Below, in pieces: positions 1-8,374 of a stretch of DNA of 64,000 nucleotides. The position numbers were made by a program, and so were the translations under genes. Source of the DNA: Methanobacterium sp. UBA410 (GTDB taxonomy: Archaea > Methanobacteriota > Methanobacteria > Methanobacteriales > Methanobacteriaceae). Positions within the stretch are counted from its first letter, which is position 1. Every line of letters starts with the position of its first letter. Where the stretch lies: the NCBI GenBank assembly GCA_002498385.1, contig DAHH01000019.1:1-64000 (forward strand). The letters run 5' to 3'. Under the pieces are notes generated by a model, which did no database searches, was not told where the DNA came from, and was given only the letters and a program-made list of their open reading frames with translations.

Positions 1-21
1 AACCTTCTTATTAACGTTCAT
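1..21 (-). CDS. N-terminal fragment of a gene leaving the window
   Basis: Only seven codons (MNVNKKV) are inside the window. The start is supported by a perfect GGAGGT ribosome binding site at 29-34 on the minus strand, seven bases before the ATG at 19-21. Its upstream region (about 120-200) carries phased 22-bp repeats. The product cannot be named from this fragment. Confidence 0.6.
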
Positions 22-128
22 TTCAATTACCTCCAAATTAAAATGTTTGTTTTAAACATTATTACAAACAAGGTAACTTACTGGGCGCAGCAGTATAAAG
101 ATTTTTTACAATGATTAATCATTTATAT

Positions 129-192
129 TAATACTTATATTAATACTTTTAATTATTTATATTAATATTTTTAATCATTTATACTAATACTT
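129..192. repeat. phased TAATACTT repeats, 22-bp period
   Basis: TAATACTT or one-mismatch copies occur at 129, 141, 163 and 185. The last three start exactly 22 bp apart, about two helical turns, inside near-identical 22-bp units. The block lies upstream of the minus-strand gene that begins at 21, so an operator role is plausible (inference). The same octamer recurs three times at 21-22 bp spacing upstream of the Cas4-like gene. Confidence 0.55.
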
Positions 193-451
193 TTTGTTAA
201 CAGAATTTTATTATGTATGATTTTATTGTTGAGTGTTAAATGATCAAATGGCTTGGACCAACACTATAATAAGTTCAGCAAGTGTTGTTTTATCAACTTC
301 TATTCCTCTTTTTAGCTTTAATCCCATTAGTTCGTTATGGAATTTTTTTTATCAGATTAAGTTTGAGCCGTTCCAGTAGACTTAAAATTGAGAGTTGCCT
401 TTAATAGCACCTTTTTACATTCTCTCTTAGAATAAACGTTCCATTTATATT
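193..451. other. intergenic, no gene seen
   Basis: AT-rich sequence between the promoter repeats of the left-edge gene and the small ORF ending at 452. I see no convincing ORF or RNA gene. Confidence 0.5.
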
Positions 452-718
452 TTAATAATAATCATAAACAGTAACACTCCAGTTTTTGAGTCTTGTAACG
501 TATATGTTAACCTGATAATTCCCAGGTCCTCTTGATGCTTCGATAATTGTTTCCTTTGTTGTTACGGGTTCTGTTGATGTCCATGATACTAAACCATTGG
601 TTATGGCGCGGTTATTTTTTAGAAGATCAACATTCAATATATTTTCTTGATGATCTGCAGGTGGTGTTGCCGACACAACTATCTTGCAGCTTTGACCATG
701 GATCTTGAAGTTCATCAC
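452..718 (-). CDS. small beta-rich protein, probable C-terminal part of a split secreted protein
   Basis: 88 residues, rich in Thr, Val and Asn, with a pattern like a small extracellular beta domain (the end resembles WSVTVYDYY-type strands) but no signal peptide of its own. The first codon is a GTG directly followed by ATG; the ribosome binding site is poor. It begins 25 bp after the stop of the upstream ORF (744-1046), which supplies a membrane/signal segment and a Thr/Asn linker but has no domain. A one-base shift near 743-746 would join them into one secreted protein of about 190 residues. It is either a recently broken gene, a sequence error, or two separate small genes. I do not recognise the family. 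Confidence 0.45.
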   Translation of the reverse strand: MMNFKIHGQSCKIVVSATPPADHQENILNVDLLKNNRAITNGLVSWTSTEPVTTKETIIEASRGPGNYQVNIYVTRLKNWSVTVYDYY

Positions 719-743
719 ACCCTTATTGGGTCCCTGTAAACTG

Positions 744-1046
744 CTACTTCATGCCAGTAGGCTGATTCATGGTTTCTTGATTTGAACCAGTTTTGTATGC
801 ATAAACCGTTGGATTACTGGCAGTCGTAGCTCCAGTATTTAGGCACGCTGAGCCTGAGGCCGCCACTCCTGCAAGAATTACAAGGGCAACAAGGAACAGG
901 GAAAAAGATGGCTTCATTTCATTGTTTTTATTGGAGTTTTTGAAGTTTATAACCCTATTTTTTAGATTTGAACTGCATTTTTCAAAAAATTTGGTGTTTA
1001 GACCATCTTCATGTCTATATTTTAAGCGTTTCATTTTTATACACAT
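744..1046 (-). CDS. signal/anchor segment protein, probable N-terminal part of a split secreted protein
   Basis: 100 residues in the longest reading. A start at the ATG at 1034 is as likely. A charged cytoplasmic stretch of about 40 residues precedes a hydrophobic segment (SLFLVALVILAGVAASGSAC), which could be a signal peptide with a start at the internal MKPSF or a signal anchor. Only about 30 polar residues follow before TAG. A secreted protein with nothing after the linker makes little sense alone, and the next ORF in another frame looks like its missing domain. Treated as the 5' half of a frameshifted gene; this is inference. Confidence 0.45.
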   Translation of the reverse strand: MCIKMKRLKYRHEDGLNTKFFEKCSSNLKNRVINFKNSNKNNEMKPSFSLFLVALVILAGVAASGSACLNTGATTASNPTVYAYKTGSNQETMNQPTGMK

Positions 1047-1619
1047 CCTTTGAATTATAAAATGTTTTATATAGCTAATTTAGATTTTATAGTACCTTTA
1101 AGCATGTTTCAAGTGGATCTAAGAGAATTAAGGACAAATTAAGTGACGATCAAAAGGTAAAGGATATATATGTTATTTTGATCATGATTATATTTATTTT
1201 TTCAGTTTTTGTCAACATAAAAAGCGTAAAGTATAATATATTGTTTAATTAATTACTTCTAGGCTTGATCCACATGAAGTTTTACTCATACAATAAGTTT
1301 TACTCATGTAATTTTTTGGGCACATCTGCGAGGCATCAAATTTATGAGTCATACCATACAAATATAATATAATAAATTGACGTGCAGTGGGTGACTATCT
1401 TTACTGTTCCATGATAAGTGGTGAAGCATAGGGGTGGTGAAACATAAGATGTCAGGTGAACTGGTTCTAGAAGGAGCTTTACATAATTCAAAGCTAATTT
1501 GTCCATGGAATATTACTCTTTTCAGATTTTAATTCTTCGCATATCAACAGATCTCAGAAACTAAGAGTCTAAATGTGCTGAAATACATAATTTAATGATT
1601 TAAAAGCTGGAGGGTATCT
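1047..1619. other. intergenic between divergent genes
   Basis: 573 bp of AT-rich DNA carrying the promoters of the minus-strand small gene and of the heat-shock gene. A good ribosome binding site (GGAGGG, about 1609-1614) precedes the ATG at 1620. No other gene is visible. Confidence 0.5.
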
Positions 1620-2255
1620 ATGGTAGAAAAAAAAGGCTTAAAAAAGAAAAATGAGAAAATGGAAGGAATAAAAGAAGTTAAGGAAACTAGAGTCCAAGCA
1701 GAGGAAAACATCAAGGGAAAAATGGGCGAGGCCAAAGAAGGTGCCATGAAAAAAAAGGAAGAAATGGGCAGTAAAATGGAGAAAATCCAGGAAGGAGCTG
1801 TTGGGAAGAAGGAAGGTGTACAGGAGGGTGTTAAAACCCGAAGGACACAGGCAGAGGACATCTGGAGTGATATAATGAGAAGTTTCAGGGGCAGACAGGA
1901 AGATTTTGGACGGGCACTTTCAGAGTACACAAGCTCTCAAAAGCCGTTGACAGATGTGATTGAAACAGATGATGATGTAATAATCAAGGTAGACCTTCCA
2001 GGCGTTAAAAAAGAGGATATTAACATTGGAATTGCAGAAGACAGTGTGGAGGTCATGGCAAAATTTGAAGAGGAAAGCGAGGTCAGGGACGTAAACTACA
2101 TTCAAAAGGAGAGGACTTATGGAGAGACGTTGAGGAAGGTGTCGCTTCCGGCCAAGGTAAAGACTGAAGAAACCACAGGAACGTTCAGTGATTCTATTTT
2201 AACTATTAAAATGCCTAAACTGGAAAAGAAGATGCATAAACTGGACATTCAATGA
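1620..2255 (+). CDS. Hsp20/alpha-crystallin small heat shock protein with LEA-like N-terminus
   Basis: 211 residues. The C-terminal part (about 107-205) is an alpha-crystallin domain: strand region DDDVIIKVDLPGVKKEDI, a basic loop, then GTFSDSILTIKMPK, the equivalent of the A-x-x-x-G-V-L motif. It is expected to be an ATP-independent holdase in the cytoplasm. The first ~100 residues are unusual: almost only Lys, Glu, Gly, Met and Gln in loose 11-residue periods (KEGAMKKKEEMGSKMEK, EGAVGKKEGVQEG), predicted helical and hydrophilic, like late-embryogenesis-abundant or apolipoprotein-type helices. Normal archaeal Hsp20 is about 140-170 residues with a short hydrophobic N-terminus. The gene stands alone. 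The Hsp20 assignment is firm; the role of the extension is inferred. Confidence 0.9.
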   Translation: MVEKKGLKKKNEKMEGIKEVKETRVQAEENIKGKMGEAKEGAMKKKEEMGSKMEKIQEGAVGKKEGVQEGVKTRRTQAEDIWSDIMRSFRGRQEDFGRALSEYTSSQKPLTDVIETDDDVIIKVDLPGVKKEDINIGIAEDSVEVMAKFEEESEVRDVNYIQKERTYGETLRKVSLPAKVKTEETTGTFSDSILTIKMPKLEKKMHKLDIQ

Positions 2256-2827
2256 GATATCCATTCTGGCATATGTGCTCAGTAGGATATTCTTAACTGG
2301 GATCTTCTTAAAAGTAGAGATATTCAACAAGATTCTTCTTAATTTTACTATTTTTTGTAGATTAAACGCAGATCGAACTGCTGTTTTTAACGCAGAGATT
2401 AATAATCAATAAGATCAATATAAAAAACTGTTTAATATGGGATCGTTGAGGATCTAACAAGGCTTAAACCAGATCGAAACAACCTCAAGGCAACAACCTG
2501 TACCTTGAGAAAAACCGTGGCAAAAAAAGAAATCTTAAAGAAAGGAAGAAAGAACAATACTTTTAAGAGAAAAAGTCTTAAATTAAGAGAAGTGTTAAAA
2601 TAGGAAGAGAAGTGTTAAAATAGGCGTGCTCATTTTCAACAAAAAAAATTTAACATGTAACCGATTACAGCAGAAACATTTACAGCAGAAAATTAGTTTA
2701 TAATTCAGTTCAGCCAGTATCTAAAAATTTTTTTAAAGATTAACATTCAAAGCATTAACATTTAAGTACGTTTAAAGAATTATTCTACAAATTATTCTAC
2801 AATTTAAAACATTCAAGTGATACAAAA
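2256..2827. other. intergenic with a perfect 20-bp tandem doublet
   Basis: 572 bp, AT-rich, stop-rich in all frames. It contains an exact 20-bp tandem duplication at 2585-2604 and 2605-2624. No RNA gene was recognised. Confidence 0.5.
2585..2624. repeat. perfect 20-bp tandem duplication
   Basis: The unit AAGAGAAGTGTTAAAATAGG is present twice head to tail without mismatch in an intergenic region. It is one of many similar doublets in this window. Confidence 0.9.
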
Positions 2828-3484
2828 ATGATAGAAATTGCAATAAACATAAAGGCCCGGAACAAACCTGGAGTTTTGAGGGATATAACCGACATGATAG
2901 CCAAGTGCGGTGTTAACATTACTTACATTCATCTTTTCATGGAAAACAAGGAATCTGCATCCATATACATGGAACTTGAGTATGTTAAAAACGTTGAAAG
3001 GTTTATAGAGAACATCAAAAACTTTGAAGAGGTGCTCGATGTTCAAACCCACAGATCCATGGATGAGATCTACGGTAAGAGGATCATAATAATAGGGGGA
3101 GGAGCCCAGGTATCTCAGGTAGCTTTAGGTGCTATAACAGAGTCTGATAGGCATAACATAAGGGGAGAAAGGATAAGCGTTGATACACTTCCACTTGTGG
3201 GTGAAAAGGGGCTTGCAGAGGCAGTTCTTGCAGTTGGAAGGCTTCCAAGGGTGAAGGCACTGGTGCTTGCAGGGTCCCTCATGGGCGGCAGCATCTCAAA
3301 GGCCATAGAAACGGTAAAAAAGGATCATGACGTGGTTGTTATAAGCCTCAACATGCCGGGAAGTGTTGCTCAGAAGGCGGATCTGGTTGTAACAGACCCA
3401 GTCCAGGCAGGGGTCATGGCTGTCATGGCCATTGCTGATACAGCAGCCTTCGATATAAACAGGATTAAGAATAAAAGGTTTTGA
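2828..3484 (+). CDS. ACT-domain protein (DUF5612-like), probable metabolite-sensing regulator
   Basis: 218 residues. Residues 1-75 form an ACT domain ([20 protein letters not shown]... with the typical KPGVL/I and NITYIH elements), which normally binds an amino acid. Residues 85-218 form an alpha/beta domain with a glycine-rich stretch ([11 protein letters not shown]) and a second conserved segment ([11 protein letters not shown]). This matches the archaeal ACT plus DUF5612 architecture found widely in methanogens; the biochemical role is not known to me. A partial ribosome binding site (GTGATA) precedes the ATG. It ends just before the convergent small gene at 3487. Confidence 0.75.
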   Translation: MIEIAINIKARNKPGVLRDITDMIAKCGVNITYIHLFMENKESASIYMELEYVKNVERFIENIKNFEEVLDVQTHRSMDEIYGKRIIIIGGGAQVSQVALGAITESDRHNIRGERISVDTLPLVGEKGLAEAVLAVGRLPRVKALVLAGSLMGGSISKAIETVKKDHDVVVISLNMPGSVAQKADLVVTDPVQAGVMAVMAIADTAAFDINRIKNKRF

Positions 3485-3486
3485 TC

Positions 3487-3777
3487 TTACCCTATGGTCC
3501 TTATTAACCGTTCTACAGCATTTTTAAGTTCTGGATCTTTTATTTCCCCACTTTTTGCCAGTTTCATGGCCATTTCAAGAACCTTAGGAACGTCCTCTGC
3601 TTTGATGTTCTGGGCCATTTCCATGTAACTTTGATCGGCATTAATCTCTTCAGGAAGTTCTGATTTCTTCTTTTCCATTGTTTCCAGCACAATTCTACAC
3701 GTAGTCATAACTTCGGGCTTATTGTCCACCTCTTTACACTTTTCAACCATTTTTTGAGTTTCTTCATCCTTAGTCAT
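3487..3777 (-). CDS. small conserved protein, paralogue A
   Basis: 96 residues from the ATG at 3777, preceded by GGTGGT at the right distance (a GTG at 3786 in the same frame would overlap that site). A hydrophilic, helical protein with two cysteines (KMVEKCKEVD, MTTCRIVLE) and a C-terminal signature VPKVLEMAMKLAKSGEIKDPELKNAVERLIR. The next gene upstream on this strand (3954-4226) has the same layout and the same C-terminal signature, so the two are tandem paralogues. I do not recognise the family. The conserved Cys pair could bind a metal or form a disulphide (inference). Confidence 0.7.
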   Translation of the reverse strand: MTKDEETQKMVEKCKEVDNKPEVMTTCRIVLETMEKKKSELPEEINADQSYMEMAQNIKAEDVPKVLEMAMKLAKSGEIKDPELKNAVERLIRTIG

Positions 3778-3953
3778 AGTTACCACCGTTTATTATTATG
3801 TCAGAGAATCTACTTATTTTTAACGCTTCATAGAATTTTATAAAAAAGGCGAACTGTTCCTGTAAACTGAAGTTTCACTGGTAATTGGAGTTAACAGTTG
3901 ATAAAGACGGTTGATAAAAAAAATTAATTACGTTACAAAAAATAGTTTTCAGG

Positions 3954-4226
3954 TTAACTCATTTCTATAGCTCGTATGAGTACACTTGCAGCATTTTTAA
4001 GCTCTGTATCTTTTATATCTCCACTTTCCCTTATTTTGAGTGCCATCTCAAGAACCTTTGGAATATCCTTTCTTTTGATGTTTTCCGCCATTGAAAGGTA
4101 GTTCTCATTGGGATCCAGCTTCAAATCCTTTTTATCCATCATCTCCAGGAGAACCTTGCATGATTCCATGACATCGGTGCCCCCACTCTCACACTTCTTC
4201 ATGAGTTCTTCAGTCTTTTTATCCAT
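3954..4226 (-). CDS. small conserved protein, paralogue B
   Basis: 90 residues from the ATG at 4226, chosen because AGGTGAT lies directly upstream; the longer reading would add 21 non-conserved residues. It shares with the 3487-3777 gene the pattern (EELMKKCES...ESCKVLLEMM...NYLSMAENIKRKDIPKVLEMALKIRESGDIKDTELKNA). The two cysteines are at equivalent positions. The gap of about 170 bp between the paralogues suggests separate promoters after a tandem duplication. Function unknown. Confidence 0.7.
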   Translation of the reverse strand: MDKKTEELMKKCESGGTDVMESCKVLLEMMDKKDLKLDPNENYLSMAENIKRKDIPKVLEMALKIRESGDIKDTELKNAASVLIRAIEMS

Positions 4227-4751
4227 GTTATCACCTTTCTTTAATATGAGCATAGTAAGATTTATACATTTGTGCTGTGGAGTTTTCAAGACATGGGAGT
4301 TTTTTTATGAGTAGAATAATAAATTTAAAAGCAGAATATAGTTTTTACAATATTAAGAACGTTTTAAAATTATAAAGTGCTTTGCGATGTTTTAAAATGA
4401 CTTTCAAATCTATTTGAATTACTTTAACCACTTTTTCTTGAATCTGAATTCTGGGCTGGCCTAATCCACTGGATGGTAAAATGTATATGATCATTTCTGC
4501 ATATATTTAGCTTGAAACTTACTAAAATTATATTATGTAAAAAATTTATTACATAAAAATTTATTACATAAAATCTTTTGTTAGCATAATTTTGAAACTT
4601 AATTTAAGGATCGTCAAAATTCTTAATCCGGAGGAACTTCAGACCTAAAAACCACATTTAATATGGATTTCAGTTTTTAACTTATAATTCAATGTTTATT
4701 TTAAGTTTTATCCTTTTAAAATCTTTGTAGATGTCAAAAAGGAGGTAAAAC
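4227..4751. other. intergenic region upstream of the rubredoxin-Hcp gene
   Basis: 525 bp, very AT-rich. It contains the TTATGTAA/TTACATAA repeats at 4533-4571 and the promoter of the gene at 4752. No ORF of interest. Confidence 0.5.
4533..4571. promoter_or_regulatory. TTATGTAA inverted/direct repeat cluster upstream of hcp
   Basis: TTATGTAA (4533-4540) is followed after 8 bp by its perfect inverse TTACATAA (4549-4556) and after 7 more bp by another TTACATAA (4564-4571). The cluster lies about 180 bp before the rubredoxin-Hcp start and could bind a repressor, but could also be slippage-generated repeats. The symmetry is seen; the function is inferred. Confidence 0.35.
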
Positions 4752-6227
4752 ATGAAGAAATATCGGTGTTTGGTTTGTGACTATGTGTACGACCCTGAAA
4801 AAGGTGACCCTGTTGGGGGTATAGAACCTGGAACAGATTTTAAGGATCTTCCAGAGGACTGGATCTGTCCAGTCTGTGGAGTTGGTAAGGACAAGTTTGA
4901 AGAAGTTACAGAGAAATCGGAGAGAAAATCATTAGCAATGTTCTGTTACCAGTGCTCCCAGACTGCGGGAGAAACTGGTTGTACAGTTAGGGGTGTTTGT
5001 GGAAAGGAACCTACAGTTGCAAGACTTCAGGACAATCTGCTCTTTGCGATTAAGGGAATATCTGCCTATCTCTATCATGCAAGGGAACTTGGATACACAG
5101 ATCCTGAGATAGATGCCTTCCTCGAGAGGGGATTTTACTCTACGCTTACCAACGTGAACTTTGATGCTGAGGATTTTGTGAAACTGGCGCTGGAAGCCGG
5201 TCACATGAACATACGAACCATGCAACTTCTGAAGAAGGCTCATATCGAGAGTTACGGCGAGCCAACGCCAACAGAAGTTCGTGTGGGATCTGTGAAGGGT
5301 CCAGGGATCGTTGCAACAGGTCACAGCATGAAGGCACTTGAGGAACTCTTAAAACAGACTGAGGGAACTGGAGTAAATGTTTACACCCACTCTGAACTTT
5401 TACCGGCCCATGGATATCCTGGGCTTCGCAAGTACGATCACCTGGTGGGCCAGCTTGGAGGGCCATGGTTCGATCAAAGAGATACCTTTAGTAAATATCC
5501 TGTTGCAGTGCTTGGAACCTCAAACTGTGTATTGCTCCCTAAGGATGATTACAGAGATAGGATGTTCACGTCGGGTGTTGCACAGCTTCCAGGGGTTAAG
5601 CACATAGACGGCTACGATTTCACTCCTGTAATTGACAAGGCCAGATCACTACCGGAACTTCAAGATGAACCAAGAGAAACAGTTCTCACAACAGGATTTG
5701 GAACATCAACGGTCCTATCACTTGCAGATAATATAAAAGAACTTGTTGAATCCGGCAAGATAAGGCACTTCTTCGTGGTTGGGGGATGTGACTCACCAAA
5801 ACCCCAGGCAACATATTACAGGGAATTTGTGCAGAAACTGCCTGAAGATACAGTTGTTTTAACGCTTGCATGCGGGAAGTACAGGTTCAACGACCTTGAA
5901 CTTGGAGACATCGAGGGAGTTCCAAGGCTCATAGATTTAGGCCAGTGCAATGATGCAATAGTCGGAATAGACATTATAACAGCTTTATCAGAATTATTCG
6001 GCCAAGAAATAAATGAACTGCCCCTCACGTTCATCTTAAGCTGGATGGAACAGAAAGCAGTGGCAATACTCTGGAGCTTTCTATCACTAAATGTTAAAGG
6101 AATGTACCTCGGCCCAATAATACCTGGATGGATGAATGATGACATTCTGAAAATTTTGGTGGAAAATTACAACATAAAACCAATTGGTGATCCGGAAAAA
6201 GATATAAAAGATATTCTTGGTGAGTGA
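4752..6227 (+). CDS. hcp: rubredoxin - hybrid cluster protein (hydroxylamine reductase) fusion
   Basis: 491 residues. Residues 1-52 are a complete rubredoxin (C6-x2-C9 and C39-x2-C42 as iron ligands, with [10 protein letters not shown] and DWICPVCG). Residues 63-491 are a hybrid cluster protein of the short class III length. A Cys motif (C65-x2-C68-x8-C77-x5-C83) binds the [4Fe-4S] cluster. Hybrid-cluster ligand segments are visible as [29 protein letters not shown] and a Glu in WMEQKAV. Hcp enzymes reduce hydroxylamine or NO. Fusing the electron donor should channel electrons to the catalytic cluster. GGAGGT lies seven bases before the ATG. The DUF6448-like and cupin genes follow in the same direction. 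The Hcp assignment is certain; the physiological substrate is inferred. Confidence 0.95.
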   Translation: MKKYRCLVCDYVYDPEKGDPVGGIEPGTDFKDLPEDWICPVCGVGKDKFEEVTEKSERKSLAMFCYQCSQTAGETGCTVRGVCGKEPTVARLQDNLLFAIKGISAYLYHARELGYTDPEIDAFLERGFYSTLTNVNFDAEDFVKLALEAGHMNIRTMQLLKKAHIESYGEPTPTEVRVGSVKGPGIVATGHSMKALEELLKQTEGTGVNVYTHSELLPAHGYPGLRKYDHLVGQLGGPWFDQRDTFSKYPVAVLGTSNCVLLPKDDYRDRMFTSGVAQLPGVKHIDGYDFTPVIDKARSLPELQDEPRETVLTTGFGTSTVLSLADNIKELVESGKIRHFFVVGGCDSPKPQATYYREFVQKLPEDTVVLTLACGKYRFNDLELGDIEGVPRLIDLGQCNDAIVGIDIITALSELFGQEINELPLTFILSWMEQKAVAILWSFLSLNVKGMYLGPIIPGWMNDDILKILVENYNIKPIGDPEKDIKDILGE

Positions 6228-6306
6228 AAACATTTTGATGAGTAAAATTTCGCTCCATTGACTAACATTTGATTTAGATTTTATAATAAGAATCGGAGGT
6301 GAGTTT

Positions 6307-6816
6307 GTGGCGTCCCTTTCTGAGAACATGGAAGGTCCCGTTATTAAAGCCGCAAAATTGGCTCTGGAAATGGAAAATGTTAATTATGTGCTTCCCTTTG
6401 TAAAGAAGGACTTTGAAGAAGAACTTAAAAATGCCTTCGAGAAGACTATGATGGTTAGGGATCTAAGCGGTGAGGCAGCAGAACTTGCAGATTACTGGTT
6501 CTTTGAAACAACAGTTCGCCTCCATAAACTTGGAAAAGAGGCGTATTTTACCGGATTAAAACCTCCAGAACTTGATGGTGGTCCAGTAATTTCAATGGCA
6601 AACAAAGCAATTGAAACAGAAGATCTAGGTGAACTGAGGGAATTTTTGATGAAATTTATGGGTGGAGAAATAGAAAAGCGTTTCCAGGCGGTAGTTTCCA
6701 GGAAAAATTATAGGATAAATAATGTGGAAGCAGCAAGAAGCTATGCAGAAGCTATGATGGAATTTTTACGGTTTTCTCACAATGTCTACAAATATGTTGA
6801 ACTCTGCGGTGAATGA
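6307..6816 (+). CDS. DUF6448-like protein
   Basis: 169 residues, mostly helical, starting at GTG 6307 behind a strong GGAGGTGA site. Seen features: an opening CASLS-like segment without the usual Cys (MASLSENMEGPVIKAAKLALE), a GPVI repeat at two places (EGPVIKAA and GGPVISMANKA), and HNVYKYVE near the end. This matches the DUF6448 family as I remember it; no activity is established to my knowledge. It lies 80 bp after the rubredoxin-Hcp gene and before a cupin gene in the same direction, so it may belong to a stress operon (inference from context). Confidence 0.7.
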   Translation: MASLSENMEGPVIKAAKLALEMENVNYVLPFVKKDFEEELKNAFEKTMMVRDLSGEAAELADYWFFETTVRLHKLGKEAYFTGLKPPELDGGPVISMANKAIETEDLGELREFLMKFMGGEIEKRFQAVVSRKNYRINNVEAARSYAEAMMEFLRFSHNVYKYVELCGE

Positions 6817-6923
6817 TAAAAAAAGGAGGACAACCCTTTTATATACGGTTTCATACCACAAATTTATCTATGGAATCGAAGTAACTATGGATTGATATAG
6901 GTAAAACTCTTGGAGGTTCGTTC

Positions 6924-7247
6924 ATGTCGGAAGATATAAAATCAAGAACTTTAAAAACAGTGGATCTAATAGATTATCAGGAAGGTGCAGTTGTAAGCCG
7001 TGAAATCATAAAAAGAGAAACAGGAACGGTCACGGTTTTTGCATTTGATAAGGGTGAGGGTTTGAGCGAGCACACTGCACCCTTCGACGCAATGGTTCAG
7101 GTAATTGAAGGCAAGGCAGAAATAAGCATATCAGGCAAGAAAAATCACGTTGGTACTGGCGAAATGATAATAATGCCTGCAAACATCCCCCATGCCCTGT
7201 ATGCCCCTGAAAAGTACAAAATGATACTGACCATGATACGATCGTAA
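6924..7247 (+). CDS. cupin-domain protein
   Basis: 107 residues, a single small beta-barrel cupin. Motif 1 is partly kept (GLSEHTAPFDAMVQVIEGKAEI) and motif 2 is GEMIIMPANIPHALYAPEKYKM. Of the usual metal ligands, His in SEH and His in PHAL are visible, while the second His and the Glu of motif 1 are replaced (SEHTAPFDA). Start ATG 6924 with GGAGGTTCG upstream. It is third in the hcp, DUF6448, cupin row. Likely a small metal-binding or sensory protein; substrate unknown. Confidence 0.85.
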   Translation: MSEDIKSRTLKTVDLIDYQEGAVVSREIIKRETGTVTVFAFDKGEGLSEHTAPFDAMVQVIEGKAEISISGKKNHVGTGEMIIMPANIPHALYAPEKYKMILTMIRS

Positions 7248-7479
7248 GCCTGCAGAGATCCCACTTAGATAAATCTAAGTTATTGATGGATTAAATGGAC
7301 TTATAGATGTACAGACACTTCTTTGATCATTTTTTTTTAAATTATTCATGGTTTCTCTAGGTATTATTAGATTTTTTTGTAGAAATCCGTTTTTTAGGAT
7401 TTTGATAGTTTTAAAGATGTTTTCTGAACAAAAAATCATTCTTAAACATAATTCTTAAACAAAAACTATGGATATAGTT

Positions 7480-8289
7480 CTATGCACTGTACCTGCAGGA
7501 ATCAGAAAAATCGCACTTTGCACATTTTTTAGGATTTTGCGTTAATTCAGGAATGTTTCCATCAGTTAGCATGGCTTTTATATCTTCAAGCACATTTAAA
7601 ACTTCTTCACGTAAGTCTATGCTTACAAGGACAGGTTTGCGCTGACAAGCGCCCGTGTAATCAATAAAACCCAATGGAATCTCCCTGTTGAATTCATGTT
7701 CCATTAACATGGCGTATGCACCTATCTGAAGGGCGTCAGATTTCCACACACCCTTCAAAGGGGGTAATCCATTTTTTATTTCAACTGGATAGTAGGATCC
7801 ATCAACTATCTCTATCCTGTCTAACTGTCCCTTTAAGTTGAGTTCAGGGTCTTCTATTGAAAATTCAGTGAGCAGGGGTGGAAAAAGCATATCCAGAACA
7901 TCAGAACCGGATTTTCCAGTTCTTTTAAGTATTTTATAGGTTTTAAGGGTCAGAAACCAGGATTCAAGCTTCAAATCTTCTTCCAGATCCCTGCAGATTT
8001 TTTCTTTGATATCTGGGCTGATTAAGCCGGTTCTCTGGTAGCGTTCTGCTTTGCTTTCTATAAATTCTGGAACATCCTCAAAGAGGGTTTCAAAGATATC
8101 TTTGACATCCATTTTCTCATCAACAGACCATATGTTCCGTTTTGAAAGTTCATCAAAACCCCTTCTGATTTCATGTGTGAGCTTCCCATTTACCATGGCT
8201 GCTGTCTGGATTTTGCGCTGTTCTGTGCATTTTATGTAGGTTTTCATGGGGCAGTACATATACTCTGAAATTGAAGACACGTTGATCAT
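7480..8289 (-). CDS. Cas4-like RecB-family nuclease (solitary)
   Basis: 269 residues. The protein has the Cas4/Dna2-type layout: one Cys near the N-terminus (C13, YMYCPMKTYIK) and three at the C-terminus (C256-x2-C259-x5-C265), which together bind a [4Fe-4S] cluster. Between them lies a PD-(D/E)xK core: GQLDRIEI (Asp), PVEIKNG (Glu and Lys) and the RecB QxxxY motif (LQIGAYAML). These residues predict an active DNA exonuclease. No cas1, cas2 or repeat array is present in the window, so this is a CRISPR-independent copy, perhaps for repair. The start follows GGTGATAAC. The upstream DNA holds phased octamers and a perfect inverted repeat. Confidence 0.85.
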   Translation of the reverse strand: MINVSSISEYMYCPMKTYIKCTEQRKIQTAAMVNGKLTHEIRRGFDELSKRNIWSVDEKMDVKDIFETLFEDVPEFIESKAERYQRTGLISPDIKEKICRDLEEDLKLESWFLTLKTYKILKRTGKSGSDVLDMLFPPLLTEFSIEDPELNLKGQLDRIEIVDGSYYPVEIKNGLPPLKGVWKSDALQIGAYAMLMEHEFNREIPLGFIDYTGACQRKPVLVSIDLREEVLNVLEDIKAMLTDGNIPELTQNPKKCAKCDFSDSCRYSA

Positions 8290-8301
8290 GTTATCACCGT
8301 G

Positions 8302-8352
8302 TAATACTTAAACCACAAGTTATTAATACTTACTGGTACAATATTAATACTT
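8302..8352. promoter_or_regulatory. three TAATACTT boxes phased at 21-22 bp
   Basis: TAATACTT occurs at 8302-8309, 8324-8331 and 8345-8352, always in the same orientation, so the copies lie on one helix face just upstream of the Cas4-like start at 8289. This arrangement suggests a cooperative operator or activator site. The same boxes at 22 bp occur at 129-192. The binding protein is unknown. Confidence 0.5.
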
Positions 8353-8374
8353 GTCTTTACTTCCCTAACATCCG

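Noticed and set aside
129..192. Short CRISPR array
   Set aside because: The 22-bp units are contiguous tandem repeats without unique spacers.
1592..1930. Minus-strand ORF of 112 codons over the Hsp20 gene
   Set aside because: Antisense of a Lys/Glu-rich coding region, which always gives Ser/Phe/Leu-rich open frames; no ribosome binding site.
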